Source: Celoporthe dispersa
Taxonomy: Eukaryota; Ascomycota; Sordariomycetes; Diaporthales; Cryphonectriaceae
DNA length: 64,000 nucleotides
Reading direction: 5' to 3'
Assembly (NCBI GenBank): GCA_016584495.1
Contig: WAID01000015.1
Location: forward strand, 248,001 to 312,000
This document shows, in pieces, positions 43,309 to 55,123 of this stretch. Numbering within the stretch: the stretch's first letter is position 1; each line of letters begins with the position of its first letter. Made by a program: the position numbers and the translations under genes. The notes beneath the pieces were generated by a model. The model searched no databases. It was not told the origin of the DNA and worked only from the letters and a program-made list of their open reading frames with translations.

Positions 43309-44647
43309 ATGGCTGAAGGTGGTGGTATCGACCGCAAGGCGGATGAGAGGATGGAATTCAACACCTCCAAAGAGGTCACCGTCCACCCTACCTTCGAGTC
43401 TATGTCGTTGAAGGGTGAGGTCCCACGCCTGTGGCTTGTCGCTCTACAGGGTAGATGCGCCATGGTACTGACCGCCACAATATAGAGAGTCTGCTTCGTG
43501 GAATCTACGCATACGGATACGAGTCCCCCTCAGCCGTCCAGTCCCGCGCCATCGTCCAGGTCTGCAAGGGCCGCGACACCATCGCCCAGGCCCAGTCCGG
43601 CACGGGTAAGACGGCGACCTTCTCGATCAGCATGCTTCAGGTCATCGACACTGCCGTCCGCGAGACACAGGCTCTCGTGCTGTCCCCGACCCGCGAGCTC
43701 GCGACCCAGATCCAGAGCGTCGTCATGGCGCTGGGCGACTACATGAACGTGCAGTGCCACGCCTGCATCGGAGGGACGAACGTGGGCGAGGACATCCGCA
43801 AGCTAGACTACGGCCAGCATATCGTCTCCGGGACGCCCGGTCGTGTGGCTGACATGATCCGCCGCCGACACCTGCGCACGCGCCACATCAAGATGCTCGT
43901 GCTCGACGAGGCAGACGAGCTGCTCAACCAGGGCTTCAGGGAGCAGATCTACGACGTGTACCGATACCTCCCCCCCGCAACGCAGGTCGTGGTCGTGTCC
44001 GCCACTCTTCCGTACGATGTGCTCGACATGACCACCAAGTTCATGACCGATCCGGTGCGCATCCTCGTCAAGCGTGATGAGCTGACCCTGGAAGGCCTGA
44101 AGCAATATTTCATCGCCGTGGAGAAGGAGGAGTGGAAGTTCGACACGCTCTGTGATCTCTACGATACCCTCACGATCACGCAGGCCGTCATCTTCTGCAA
44201 TACCCGGCGCAAGGTCGATTGGCTGACCGATAAGATGCGGGAGGCCAACTTCACGGTCAGCAGCATGCACGGTGACATGCCGCAGAAGGAGCGAGACAGC
44301 ATCATGCAGGACTTCAGACAGGGCAACAGCCGGGTGCTCATCTCGACCGATGTCTGGGCTCGCGGCATCGACGTCCAGCAGGTCAGTCTCGTCATCAACT
44401 ACGACCTACCCAGCAACCGTGAGAATTACATCCACCGCATCGGTCGTTCGGGCAGATTTGGTCGCAAGGGTGTTGCTATCAACTTTGTTACTAGCGAGGA
44501 TGTGCGCATCTTGAGAGATATTGAACGTGAGTATTGTTTTTGTTCAGAGATCCTGTATCCCATGGAGAGCCACTGACAGCGAGGGCAGTGTACTACTCTA
44601 CCCAGATCGACGAGATGCCCATGAACGTGGCGGACCTGATCTCTTGA
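43309..44647 (+). CDS. FAL1: DEAD-box RNA helicase FAL1 / eIF4A3
   Basis: ATP-dependent RNA helicase of the eIF4A-III/Fal1 group, used in 18S rRNA maturation and, in many eukaryotes, as the exon junction complex anchor. Exons 43309-43414, 43486-44526 and 44589-44647 give 401 residues with an intact frame. Motifs in order: Q-motif with TFESMSLK and YESPSAVQSRAI, motif I AQSGTGKT, Ia PTRELA, Ib TPGRV, II DEAD (VLDEADELLNQGFREQIYDV), III SAT, IV VIFCNTRRKVDWL, V STDVWARGIDVQQV and VI YIHRIGRSGRFGRKG. The C-terminus is YYSTQIDEMPMNVADLIS, the family's standard ending. Intron 1 has a textbook TACTGAC branch point. It is distinguished from translation factor eIF4A by the N-terminal SKEVTVHPTFESM region. 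Confidence 0.97.
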
Positions 44648-45661
44648 GACAGCAGATGATGCTGGTGTGGGATGAGCCGGCGGACATCCGACAACATCCA
44701 TGCGTCCTGCGACGAGAGTCGAGCAGATGGGAACGTCCTCCGAGAAGCAAATCAGCACCGCAGGCGCAGACAACAACATCGGCGCCAAGATTACGAAGTG
44801 CTGATGGTAATATGGGAGGAAAGGGCATCTTGCCTGCAAAGTGAGTTTGATCTTGTGGGCATACGAGAGAAGGGGATCCTCTTTTCTTTTTTTTTTTTTT
44901 TTTTTTTTAGGCTAACAAGGCGATTCCTCAAGATACAAAGATCTTGACAGGCACCCAACAGGGGTCACGGGCCATGAATATTACGAGTCCCAATTTGACT
45001 GGTCTAATGAATTTCAAAATTTCTGATGTGATCCGGGAGGTTGTGCTCTCGCCCCCTCCCCCCCCTCTTCCTTCTCAACCTCCTCTCTGCATTATGTGTT
45101 ATGTGTTATGTTAAATGATCCTGTGACGCCGTTGCCCATGCTTTTTCTGCCGTATGACACTGCTACTCCATCGAGGCTATTTCTTCCCGGCCTTGGCCGT
45201 CTCCTTTACGGCATGTGATGATCGATGCTCTGTCCGCACCTCGGTCTCCCCAGCTCCACCACGACTCATCATCGTTCGATATCTACATGCATATATACAC
45301 ACATATCTCTGTCCCGACGTGCAGGGTATCGAACGAGTGGTCAGCTCCCAGCAGATGCACCCGCGGGGGCGTTCCTCGGAACACTCAGAACCCCTTTCCT
45401 GGCTGGTACAGGAGGGTCCTCATCTGCAGCAGATACCACCGACAGTCCCTGAGCAGACAGCAGACAGCTTGCTATCGGTGTCGTGCCCGTGTCGTGCCGC
45501 TCGTATTATGTTCAGCCCAGCCCCCTCTTCGGTTCGGTTGCGCTGATCGATGACCACTTCGTATCTGGTGTGTTTGGTTCTGATTAATCTCATAATTTAT
45601 TTTTTTTTGTTCTGCTTAATTTGCACGGTTGTCCCTGTTCTCCCTCGACGGTCCTCTTTCT
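44648..45661. other. Convergent intergenic region
   Basis: About 1 kb between FAL1 and the Pth11-like gene, with T22 at 44887-44908 and C-rich tract at 45052-45065. No gene is recognised. Confidence 0.4.
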
Positions 45662-47247
45662 TCATCCCGGGGAACTCGGCGTGAAGCTAGGCGCAACGCT
45701 CGGCCTCCTCATGGTCCGCGGTGAACTAGGTGCCGCGCTCGGCCTGCGCATCGTGATCGGCGACGGGGGCGGCGCGATACTCGGCCTCCGTATGGTACCG
45801 GGGGAACTAGGCGCACAGCTCGGCCTGCGCGCCCACCGCTGCGCCTCGAGCGGGCCCTCGTCGATCTCGTGCTCGATGGGCGTGGAGATGCTGGAGCTCG
45901 AGTGGTGGCTGCGGCGCGGCATGTCGGGCACGGGCAGCAGGAAGACGGAGGCAGGGAGGGGCGGCAGCTGGAGGCCGGCTTCCATGAGGCCCGGCAGGTT
46001 CTCGCTTCCGGCCTCGGACTCGTTGAGCGTGCGCAGGGAGCGGTCGAGGCGGGCCAGCTGTGCTGTGAACCACGACTGCTTCTTGACGATGGTGGTATTG
46101 GGCCGCGAGGGCTTGGACCCGATGGTCGGCGGGTTGATGGTGTTCTGGAAGCCTGGGTTGCCGAAGCCCAGGGGGTCCTGGTGGTCTCGCCCCGCCTCGT
46201 CGTGGACCCTGGCACGAGGCGCCTGAAGAGGGGCTTCATGGTCATGACACACGCGCAGACGACGCCCGTGTTGGCCTCGATCATGGACCAGTAGTCGATG
46301 GTGGCGCTGTCGTACGTGTAGTCTACGTCGTGTCGGGTGGAGGTGAGCTCTGTCAGGCGGATGATGGAGACGACGCAGATGCTGTTGATCTCGTGTTAGG
46401 TGGAGGCGGTGTACATATTAAGAAAGGACAAAACAAAAAAAAAAGGGGGGGGGGGTATCGTGGATGACTGGGCGGGCTACTCACAAGAACCCAAACGAAA
46501 ATAGCATGAGCAGCATAACCCTCTGATCCTTGGGAGCCTTCATGGACCAGATTACAGGAAGTGGTAGCAGGAAGGTGAAGAAGTCCATCCCCAGCTGGAT
46601 TCCCAGGATGGCGTAGTAGGCCTGTATAGAGTGGCAATATGCAGCTTCTATACTCGCGTCCCAGTAGGCCTGGAGCGGTATGCATGATGTGAAGATGAGG
46701 CCGAAGCCGGTGACGCTCGTGAGGACGACCATGAACAGTAGATATTTCAGGGTCTTCTGCACCCAGGTATGGGTCAACGTCCTCATGTAGAGCAGCAAGA
46801 TGGAGACCTTTGTCACAAAGACCGTTATGGAAAACCACAGCAGGGCGAACCAATACGTCTGTGTCACGCCTGTCAGCCTTCTCCCGGCCAAAAAATGTCC
46901 CTTCTTATATACCCTGACAAGGCCACAGGTTCCCGCCTCCCATGGGACGAACTCACCTCGGTCACCGTCTGCAGCTCCGCCGTCGACAGGGCCGCCGCGT
47001 GCTTGCCCAGCCCAAAGTACGCATCGGTGATATAACTAGCAGAATGTGCAGCCGAGAACGCCAGCGCCAGCAGGATGACCCAGTCCTCCCAGCCGAGCAC
47101 GTGTAGGAGGTGCCCCCTCAGGTAGAACCGCAGCCCGACGAATACCGCCGCTATCACCCAGGTCGCCACGGCACAAGCCACAATATTCTTCTGCAAGGAT
47201 GCATCGAGGTCGACAGACGAGCCCGTGCTGGTGCCATTGCTGGACAT
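45662..47247 (-). CDS. Pth11-like rhodopsin-domain membrane protein, frame broken near 46211
   Basis: Seven-helix fungal integral membrane protein of the 'rhodopsin domain' (Pth11-like, no CFEM domain) group, candidate surface receptors. Exons are 47247-46957, 46858-46485 and 46381-45662. Helix-bearing segments include VACAVATWVIAAVFVGLRFY, WEDWVILLALAFSAAHSASY, WFALLWFSITVFVTKVSILL, YRR-like LLLYMRTL, GMDFFTFLLPLPVIW and ICVVSIIRLTEL, followed by MIEANTGVVCACVMTMKPLF. After FRRLVP the sense frame changes: one C is missing at coding GTGCCAGG (plus about 46211). The C-terminal cytosolic tail then reads RVHDEAGRDHQDPLGFGNPG and ends in a tandem RRPSxAPxSP repeat at 45662-45830. The corrected length is 461 residues. 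The ligand is unknown. Confidence 0.87.
45669..45830. repeat. Coding minisatellite, about four units of 39-42 bp
   Basis: Imperfect tandem units with shared GAACTAGGNGC...CTCGGCCT core run through the last part of the Pth11-like gene. On the coding strand they give repeated Arg-Arg-Pro-Ser and Ala-Pro-rich blocks at the C-terminus. Confidence 0.7.
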
Positions 47248-48143
47248 GGCTCGGGCCTCCGTCCGGCTCGTGTTGTATTGTTCCTTCTTCCCCCAGGCTC
47301 CTCCGTTCTGGCTCCGACGACCTATAAAGACGACACCATGGTATTCCTCGGTCGCCCTGGCCCGGCAGCACGCTTGCCGGTGTCCAACGAACGCTCCAGG
47401 TGTCGGCCCTGTCAATAGTTCGTCCGTACACGATGGTCCAAGGAGTGGGGGTGGTGGTAGGAAGGGGGAGCCCGTTCTGGGTCTGGGGTATGGTTGATTA
47501 TGATTAGCAGGGAGGCCGATGTAAGTTCTTGGACAGACGATAAAAGGCAAGCAAGGTGGGAGGAGCAGAGAAGAGGAGGCGGGGTGAAAACACCAAAAAA
47601 AAACCAACCGAAAACCAGCATGGGGGGAGAACAAGGGGGAGAAGAAGAATGAAGAAGGAAGGGAGAAAAGGGACAAAAGCAAAAGCCTCTTACGAGTTCA
47701 ATGTCGAGATCTCCTCGTTTCACAGCGCAGACCGTCACATCCCAATCATTTTCTGATTCTCTAAACCGGCGGTAAGACACCGCCACCATCCATTTAGACT
47801 GGGACGCAGAGCACAGCAGACATTGTCGGCCATGGGGTACGCTCAGCACCAGTCGGTGAGTAGGCACGTGCAGATATGGGCCCTCGAGGGAGGGACTCCG
47901 AGTGGTCGACTACACCATCGCGATGTTGGCGGATTCGCATTGCAGCGCAACCACGTACGAACCCACACCCCCGGCTTATTCCTCAGTCCGGGGGTCCACC
48001 ACCCACCACCGCCTGAGGGGTCCCTACGTGAGCGTCGGCACGCAGAGGGGGAACTGACAGGAACACACAAGGATATGGGCTAAGGGCGGTCGGGTGGTTC
48101 TTCGGTCCTTGCACTCATTCCTTCGACTCTCTGGTCTGGTTTG

Positions 48144-48146
<3 letters not shown>

Positions 48147-48173
<27 letters not shown>
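48147..48173. repeat. (CTG)9 microsatellite
   Basis: Nine perfect CTG triplets in non-coding DNA about 0.9 kb upstream of the Pth11-like gene start. Confidence 0.9.
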
Positions 48174-48174
<1 letters not shown>

Positions 48175-51100
48175 CACCGATGGATCGCTGGCTGTGAGAA
48201 TCGGAAGTAGCACCATGACGGCGGGGATGGGAAGCGAATCTTCTCGTTTGAGGGATGACTTGTCCCAGCAAGCATCGACAGGTCTATCTGCTGTAGCGGT
48301 AGAATCCTCGAGGGTCGGCCTCGGCAGTCCAAAAGTGTTGTCCCGAAAGCCTAGGCGAGACTTGCATCGCTGGGACGTGGCTCGCTAACTCTCGTCTGAG
48401 ATTTACCGACATGGCGAACCACTCAGACCAGGGGGGTGTTGGGGTGCTGAAGCCACGAGAGAGTATCATTGTGTGCCAGACGAGAGGTCTCTAGAGGCCC
48501 AGAGGCCCAGTCGCCACCTGTGAAGGGCGCCTCTAGTCGGAGCTTGATCTTCCTTCCAGCCTCAGTGGCCACGTCGAGGGGATGATTTTCTGGGCCTCAG
48601 CCTGGTGCGTCTTCTGTGTGCATCCTCATTGGGCTGCTGGCGGGCCCAATGAAGCGCTGGAGAGGCCTCCTGGACATGATGAAACAGTAAAGAACTCCGT
48701 AGCATGCAAGAGCCTCCCACCACGCTGCATGAGCTCCCCAGTTATGACTTTGTCCTCGGCGTCGAGGAGGCCAGTCAACGTGCATGCCGAGCAGACAGAA
48801 CCGATCTGTCAGAAACGTCAAAAGCCAACAAGGCCATGCCATCTCATGATGCCCAGGGGGCTGCAGTGAGCTGGCCTGTGTCACGAGTGGGGCTGATGCA
48901 AGAATCTGCCGCCACCCTCGCCTGTGGGTCTTTATTTTTTTATTTTAAATTTTTTCTCTTCCAGTCGAGGACAGATGATCCGCATACGAGGTATTCATCG
49001 AACCACCGTCTGCATTGTACGACAAGTATGCCTGGTGCTTGAGAGGTGGTCGGTTCCCACGTGAAAGAAAGGGGCTCGGGATTTACAGGCGCACGACGGC
49101 CAGGCTGCCACACTTCGCAGCCTAGGTGTAGGCGTGCAACGAGCGTTCGGAGTTTGGGTTTTTATTCGTCATCAGTAGTCATCCTGGATGAGGTGTAGGA
49201 GGAGCTGTCCAGTTCCGGCGCGAGATAGTGGATTGATATGCCTATTAAACAGCCGTTTCAGCACTGCTGAGAGTCTGAGAAGTATGAGGCAGGTTGCTAC
49301 TAGCTTTTCATCCACGGTCCATTGAGACTTGAGGTCAAGAAGGCAAGAAGGTCGCGTGTAGCAAATCTTGCGAGCGGCGTCTCATGAGCAGGATTGTAGT
49401 CCGGCAGCGCATGCCTCCCTAAGCTGCCTGTCGTCTCAGCCATGAAGACGTCAATCTCGTCAGCTCGCTCGCAATCACAGGGAGAAGAGGGACTATTTGA
49501 TAAAGTGCTGACCGAGAACGTTGGTTGTCCCAGGGGGTGTACCAATTCGTTGGGCGAGACCCTGAATTCCGGCGCTGTCTGTGCTCAGCAGGATCTTGTG
49601 AGGGATCATGAAGCTGACTTGTGACCCTGACGACCTGTCCATTGTCATTCGTGGGATATATGTCGAGCATCCCTTCGAGCAGGGAGGTTGTTGGGCCTTA
49701 CCTCAAGCGCACACTCTGTCTGACAAGAGATAAAGATTGCCCTCGCGCGCCTCGGTCCAGGGAGCCGACCACGTACGTATGTACTACTATGCAGTAATCC
49801 CACCATCCAGGCAGGACGGCATGGTAAGATGGTCGAGCTCCGCCGCCAGGACGCATTCGTTCTGTCTGCAGGTAAGAGTCCTCCCCAGCGTTCATCTCGG
49901 AAGACGTGTCGGTGATGGCGGTCGTCTCCAACATCACTGAAATCATCCGTCATCATCCCTGTGTCCACGCGAGAGCAGAGTGAGATTACCACGTGGACAG
50001 GTTAATCTGTTTGCTCGCCTGGTGCACGAAAATCTCCATACGAGATGAAGAGCGCCTTCGATTACGTCCCGGAGTCTTGGTCGAGGCTGATAAGGTGCAG
50101 TCAGACCACAGCTTGGTCTGGACTCCTTGTGGTGAGGCCGCGTTCCCCGCCATGTGGGTAGCTGTCAGGAGCTGTCAGAAGTTCGAAAATCGGCCCCCAG
50201 GAGGACAGGTGCATCCCAAATCACCCTCATCATCCTTCAACCCTGCTCTCCCTACTGTGCGGTACGGTGAATCTCGCTCACACGCGGCCAGGTTCATGGT
50301 GTGTCTCCTCTGACCGAGCCGGAGATTGGTGAGAGGGGTGCCCAGCAATAGCGGACACGCGTGGGAGGTGGAACTATCCAGGGTGGACAGGCTAGGAATA
50401 TAGGTTTCCACTCTGTAACACGCCGAGGCCGTTGAAACAAGACACTGGCTGGAAAGCAAAGATGACTTCCGGACGAGACCAGGTCGTCAACGCCGCCTTT
50501 TGCGAGAAATGGGTTCATCAAGTTGGTCGTGATAGCACGTGGGTGTGCTTGGGCCGGCTTCTGATGGCAAAACGTGCATGCCACGCCACCGAACCAAGCA
50601 GACCCAGTAGTATCTGCAGAGCAAGCGAGACAGGGATCCTCTGTTCCTGGTGCTCCTTCGTTAATGAATTTTTTTCCCTCCATCCCTCCCTCCCTCTCTC
50701 CCTCTCTCTCTCTCTCTCTCTTTCATTCCTCTATGGGTCTCGAGCCGAGGGTCACAACCGGTCTAGCGATGTGATCTGCGGTGATTCGTATGTGACTGAG
50801 TAGGGGCCAAAGCCTCACTGGGATACCAAGAGTCAAGTGCTGATGCCGGTGCGAATAGCTAGCTGAATCGCAGAAACGGATCGCACTGCCGAGTTCCACG
50901 AAATTGCGGTTGTGTGATTTGCAAATCATGCTTTTATGACAGGTCGTGTTGGCCGGCTGAAAATGGGAGTTTCAGCCAATGTCGGTCAAGGCAGAAAATG
51001 ACAGTGGATGGAGCGGAGGAGGCGGAAGTCCGTACGAGATTTGATGCCGAATTTTGTGCGAGGGCTATACTCGGTAGTCGTTGGGCAGCTGTGTAAAGCG

Positions 51101-51289
51101 AGGATTATGAGGCAAGAGTGCGCGACACTGTTCTCTCCCTCTGCAAATCCTCAATGAACTCGTCGTCGATCTGTATCAGCGGCAAGCAGAAATATGAGAT
51201 ATTACGCTAGATTAGGTTACCACCGCAACGGTAACTCCTCCTGCACGGGCTGCTCATGGGGGGCGCCGGGGGGGGGTGTTGAGGAGGAG

Positions 51290-51295
<6 letters not shown>

Positions 51296-51325
<30 letters not shown>
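51296..51325. repeat. (TG)15 microsatellite
   Basis: Perfect TG dinucleotide tract inside the gene-poor region. Confidence 0.9.
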
Positions 51326-51327
<2 letters not shown>

Positions 51328-53906
51328 GGTTTTGCTTGCCTTTCCTGGGTCCTGGAGCGCGCCTCGCTAACCTTGCTGTGCATTATTGCAGTACGTATAG
51401 ACCAGGCCCAGATTCTTGAAGTGGGAGGGCTTGTAACCGTAGTAGCCACCTGAGCACCGTTAGGCTCAGATCACCCCACCATCTTCATAGACCAGCAGCT
51501 GCTTCTGGTAAGTGACAGGAGACATCAACAGGATGGGCTGCAGGGGGTGTGTTCTGCGGTACCTTGCATGCTGGCGCATGAGACCCTTGCTCACAGCATG
51601 GAGCGCCTTTCGTCGGTCGATGTCACCACGGAAAGCATGGCACGGCCCAGCACACAAGGGGCCGCTGCACAGGACCGGACAGAGCTGGACAGAACTGGAG
51701 CCCTGGTACCGCTATTTCGGCCGCAGACCCATGGTCACGGGCTTCCTCGATGTCACGCAAGGTGCTCCTGGAGGAGGAAGCGACCGTTACACGGCATATG
51801 GCTGAAGGAAGGGGTCCGTCGACGACGTAGGCATGCAAGCTGACGCCTAGCGAGCGACATCTGACAGGCAGACAGACCACACGAGGTGTATACCATACTA
51901 GTAGTTAGCACTTACACGCGCGCATGTCGCCGCCTCTCGCTCTCAGCAGCCGGGCATCCCACGCACGGGGCCAGGCCCAAGGCAGAAGGTAATAAGCCCT
52001 AAGTCTTCGGGCCGTTCTGCAGGTAATGAAGGTGCCATGGTGCGCGAGGGTGCGTGTGCGTCTGCGTCCTCCAGAGGCCCGGACGGACCCTTCTTCTGGA
52101 GACGCGCACGAGTTAGGATCCGGTAAGGCATCGGCCAAAATTGAGCTTCCCGAGCCCAATTTCCGGAGAGCTCGGTCTGAGCTCCCCGAGCGGTTTGTCT
52201 AGTACCTTCTCCCCTCCCCCCCTCTCAGGACCATACTAGGCGGCATGCGAAATGACACGAGCCTTCTCGAAGCCTCAAGAGAAGCCCTGTCGTGTCGACA
52301 AGGCAGGCAGCAAGGCTGGCCCAACAACCCTCAACAGCCGGCGGGACCTGGTCGGGAGGAGACGGGACCCAGTGGGGTGGGCACCTCGAGGGACTGGGAC
52401 TCGAGGCGAGGCGAGAGGGAGAATCGAGCCGGTCGTGGGATTTCGGTCCATCTCTGGGGTCCATCATTTCATGAAGGACAAGGCGCACCGACAAACCCCA
52501 CCTGGCCGCAGCTCTGAAACCAACTGGTGGTCAAGACGATCATCGCCAGCCTCTCTGCCGTGCGAGGGTTCTCTCCCGGCTCGCTGCTGGCCGCTGTCTG
52601 TAGTGTGAAGGTCTGAAGATGTCGGCACCTGGAGGGCCTCGCCTGTCGTCTGTCACTGTAGTTTAGAGACGGCTAGAGGGCTAGACGACAGGACGAGGAG
52701 CTCCAGGGCGAGGGAACAGCTGTCACCTCAAGCTGCCCACGACATGAGTCGCGGCTCCTCGCCCGGACACAGGAAAGAAGGGGTCATGACTAGTCTCTGC
52801 TGGGCATGTCATGTCATGTCATCTCATCTTTTTCGCGATCGTGATCGCGTTGGCAGTACACAGACAGTGATAGAAGTCAATTGTGAGGGTGTGATCAGTG
52901 AGACCGTGAGACAGGTGAAGGATTCGCTTCGGGATAGGTCGTATAGAGCAATGATGCCCGGTCCAGGTGGGAACTGTTTGAAATTTCTGGGGACCACAGT
53001 AAAAAAAAAAAAAAGAGAGAAGGGGGAGGGGGGAAGAGGAAAATTCAAAAAATCAAAAAAGAGTACGTACTACGGTCGGTGCTCGAATGCTACTATGGTA
53101 CATGCTATGGTAGCAATCTGACTGTGCTTCGCAGGTATCCATATTCAGGCCTACGATGGGAATTAGGTGCTATGAGTATTTCAAATAGCCCACTAGAGGT
53201 AATACCCAGGCTTGCCAGGGCTTGGTGCCAGGCGCTATAACGTCCGGGTTGGTTCTATCACTAGCGGGCTAAGCCGTTGCCAGTGCAGGGCCCTTCCCAG
53301 TACGCTGCCTGTGCTACAGTGGTATGAGCTCTAATCGGAACCTCTCCCCCTTGGACCATTGATGGGGAAGGAGAGAAGGACCCGGGGGGGGGACCTTGAG
53401 ACCGTGGTAGCCTGGAAAGGAAAGGAGGGGGACCCTGAACTTTCACCTCCTTCCTCTGTCTGTCTGTTTCTCGCTCTCTCTCTCTTTTTTTTTTCCTTCT
53501 TTTTCTTTTATTCCCTTCATCTTCGTATACCACCATCCCCCCCTTCCTACTCCGCCCCCAAATGCCAACCTATCATAACGTTGTGGCTTGCATGCTGCCC
53601 CGAGCTCAGATTACCTTACCTGTAATGAAAGCATCCCAGGTACCGTGACTCTCTGCGGCCACCCCCCCCCCTTCCTCCTCTCTCTCTGCTCTCGATATTA
53701 GATCCTGGAGACCCAGGCCTGTTTTATTTTCTAGATAAAGATAGCTGTTGAATCTCTGGGGACTTTTATGCTCTCTAGTGGATGACTTCTCTCCCCTTGC
53801 CCTCTTGACTTAAACCCTTCTTTTCTTCATCTTCTCCTCCTCCCCTCACCCCAGGGTTCATTGATTTTTCCTTCTTCCCCTAGCTCCCCCTTCCAACCTC
53901 CTCTCC

Positions 53907-53937
<31 letters not shown>

Positions 53938-55123
53938 TCTCCTGTTGTTGATGGCAACGGCGGTCTCTTTCCCAACTCTGCACCGTATGACGCCGAGGTT
54001 TCATACTTCTTCTTGAGGCCAGCCTTGACCAGAGCCGAGCACTCGATACCGCTGCCAGGACTGCACCTGCTCTCATCCGTACTGCGAGGATAATTTCCAC
54101 TCCTCCACAGGGTCAGGTCAGCCTGGGCTCACATCACGACGATCACGAGGACAGGACGAGACGAGGCGAGACGGAAGGCAACGAAATTCTACGATCGTTC
54201 CACAAAATTGATACCCAGGATCGACTTTTGTACGACCTCACAGCATTGTCAGGTCAGCCCATAGGCACCACCAACAAGACACACGAGACACAGACCGGCC
54301 TGGTACACATCACACCAGACTAGATCAGGCCAGAACCATCAGAGCGTTTTTGTCTTTTCTTCCTGGCAGGCCGAGAGAGAGAAAGAAAGAGAGATATTTC
54401 TTTGTTGTGCCCTCCTCGGGACCGACGACGATCCTTGGGTCCCAAAAATCCACAGCCGCCAGAGATTAGGCCAAGGGGACCATCATCATCTTGCCTAGCT
54501 TACACCCCTGAAGCTTGCGTCCCAATCTGGTGGTGGGTCCCTCGACGACGTTACAGTTGCGTCTGCACGCTGCACCAAACACGAACCACAGCAGCCAGGG
54601 CCAAGAGCTGTGCTTCTCCTGCCTCTCGGACCCCCTCATCCCCATAAAACAATATCACGATCCAATCCGACCGTCTCACGCAAGAGGACTTTGTTATTTT
54701 TTTTTATATTTATTTTGCGCAGTCGAGTGAGAGCTTGCAGATACACCAGCCGGCACCGACCCCGAGCCGCCCGCTGCAAGGATCACTCACGATACGAACC
54801 AGAGCCAGGTCAGATCGTGCGTGGAGCCCCTCCTCAGCCCTCCTCAACCCGCTCCACCAGCTACCAGCTTCAACTCGCCCTGGCGTCTCGACCGACCGAA
54901 TCCCACCCCGCTTACGGAGAGTGTGCCCCTCCTCTACTTCTTGACCTACCGTCCTGCCGGTGCAGACGGTACCACCTCGCGGGTCGCCCGCCGCCTAGTC
55001 GAGCCTCAGCTCTCCAGTTTGCCTATCGCTGCCGCGCCAATCTTATTTCGACCACCCCCCCCCCCCCCAAATATCTGCTGGTCCACGTCACACACACGCA
55101 CACCCAGACACGCACAATCCACA

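Larger units (their letters stand above)
47248..55123. other. Gene-poor 7.9 kb region
   Basis: No reading frame here has family resemblance or a credible exon structure on either strand, although open stretches of 60-130 codons occur. Landmarks: (CTG)9 at 48147-48173, TG repeat at 51296-51325, CT repeat at 50696-50721, A-rich tract at 53000-53060, CT/T-rich tract at 53462-53515, CTG repeat at 53906-53928, C14 at 55055-55068. The last 1.3 kb is CT-rich and probably includes the URC4 promoter and 5' UTR. Transposon proteins, terminal repeats and AT-rich mutated relics were not seen. Confidence 0.45.

Noticed and set aside
48147..48173. CTG triplets as a CRISPR-like or functional coding repeat
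   Set aside because: A simple microsatellite without spacers, and not inside a credible reading frame.
47248..55123. Transposon relic or AT-rich repeat-induced mutation (RIP) island in the gene-poor region
   Set aside because: Base composition stays balanced, TpA excess is not obvious, and no transposase-like reading frames, LTRs or inverted termini were found by eye.
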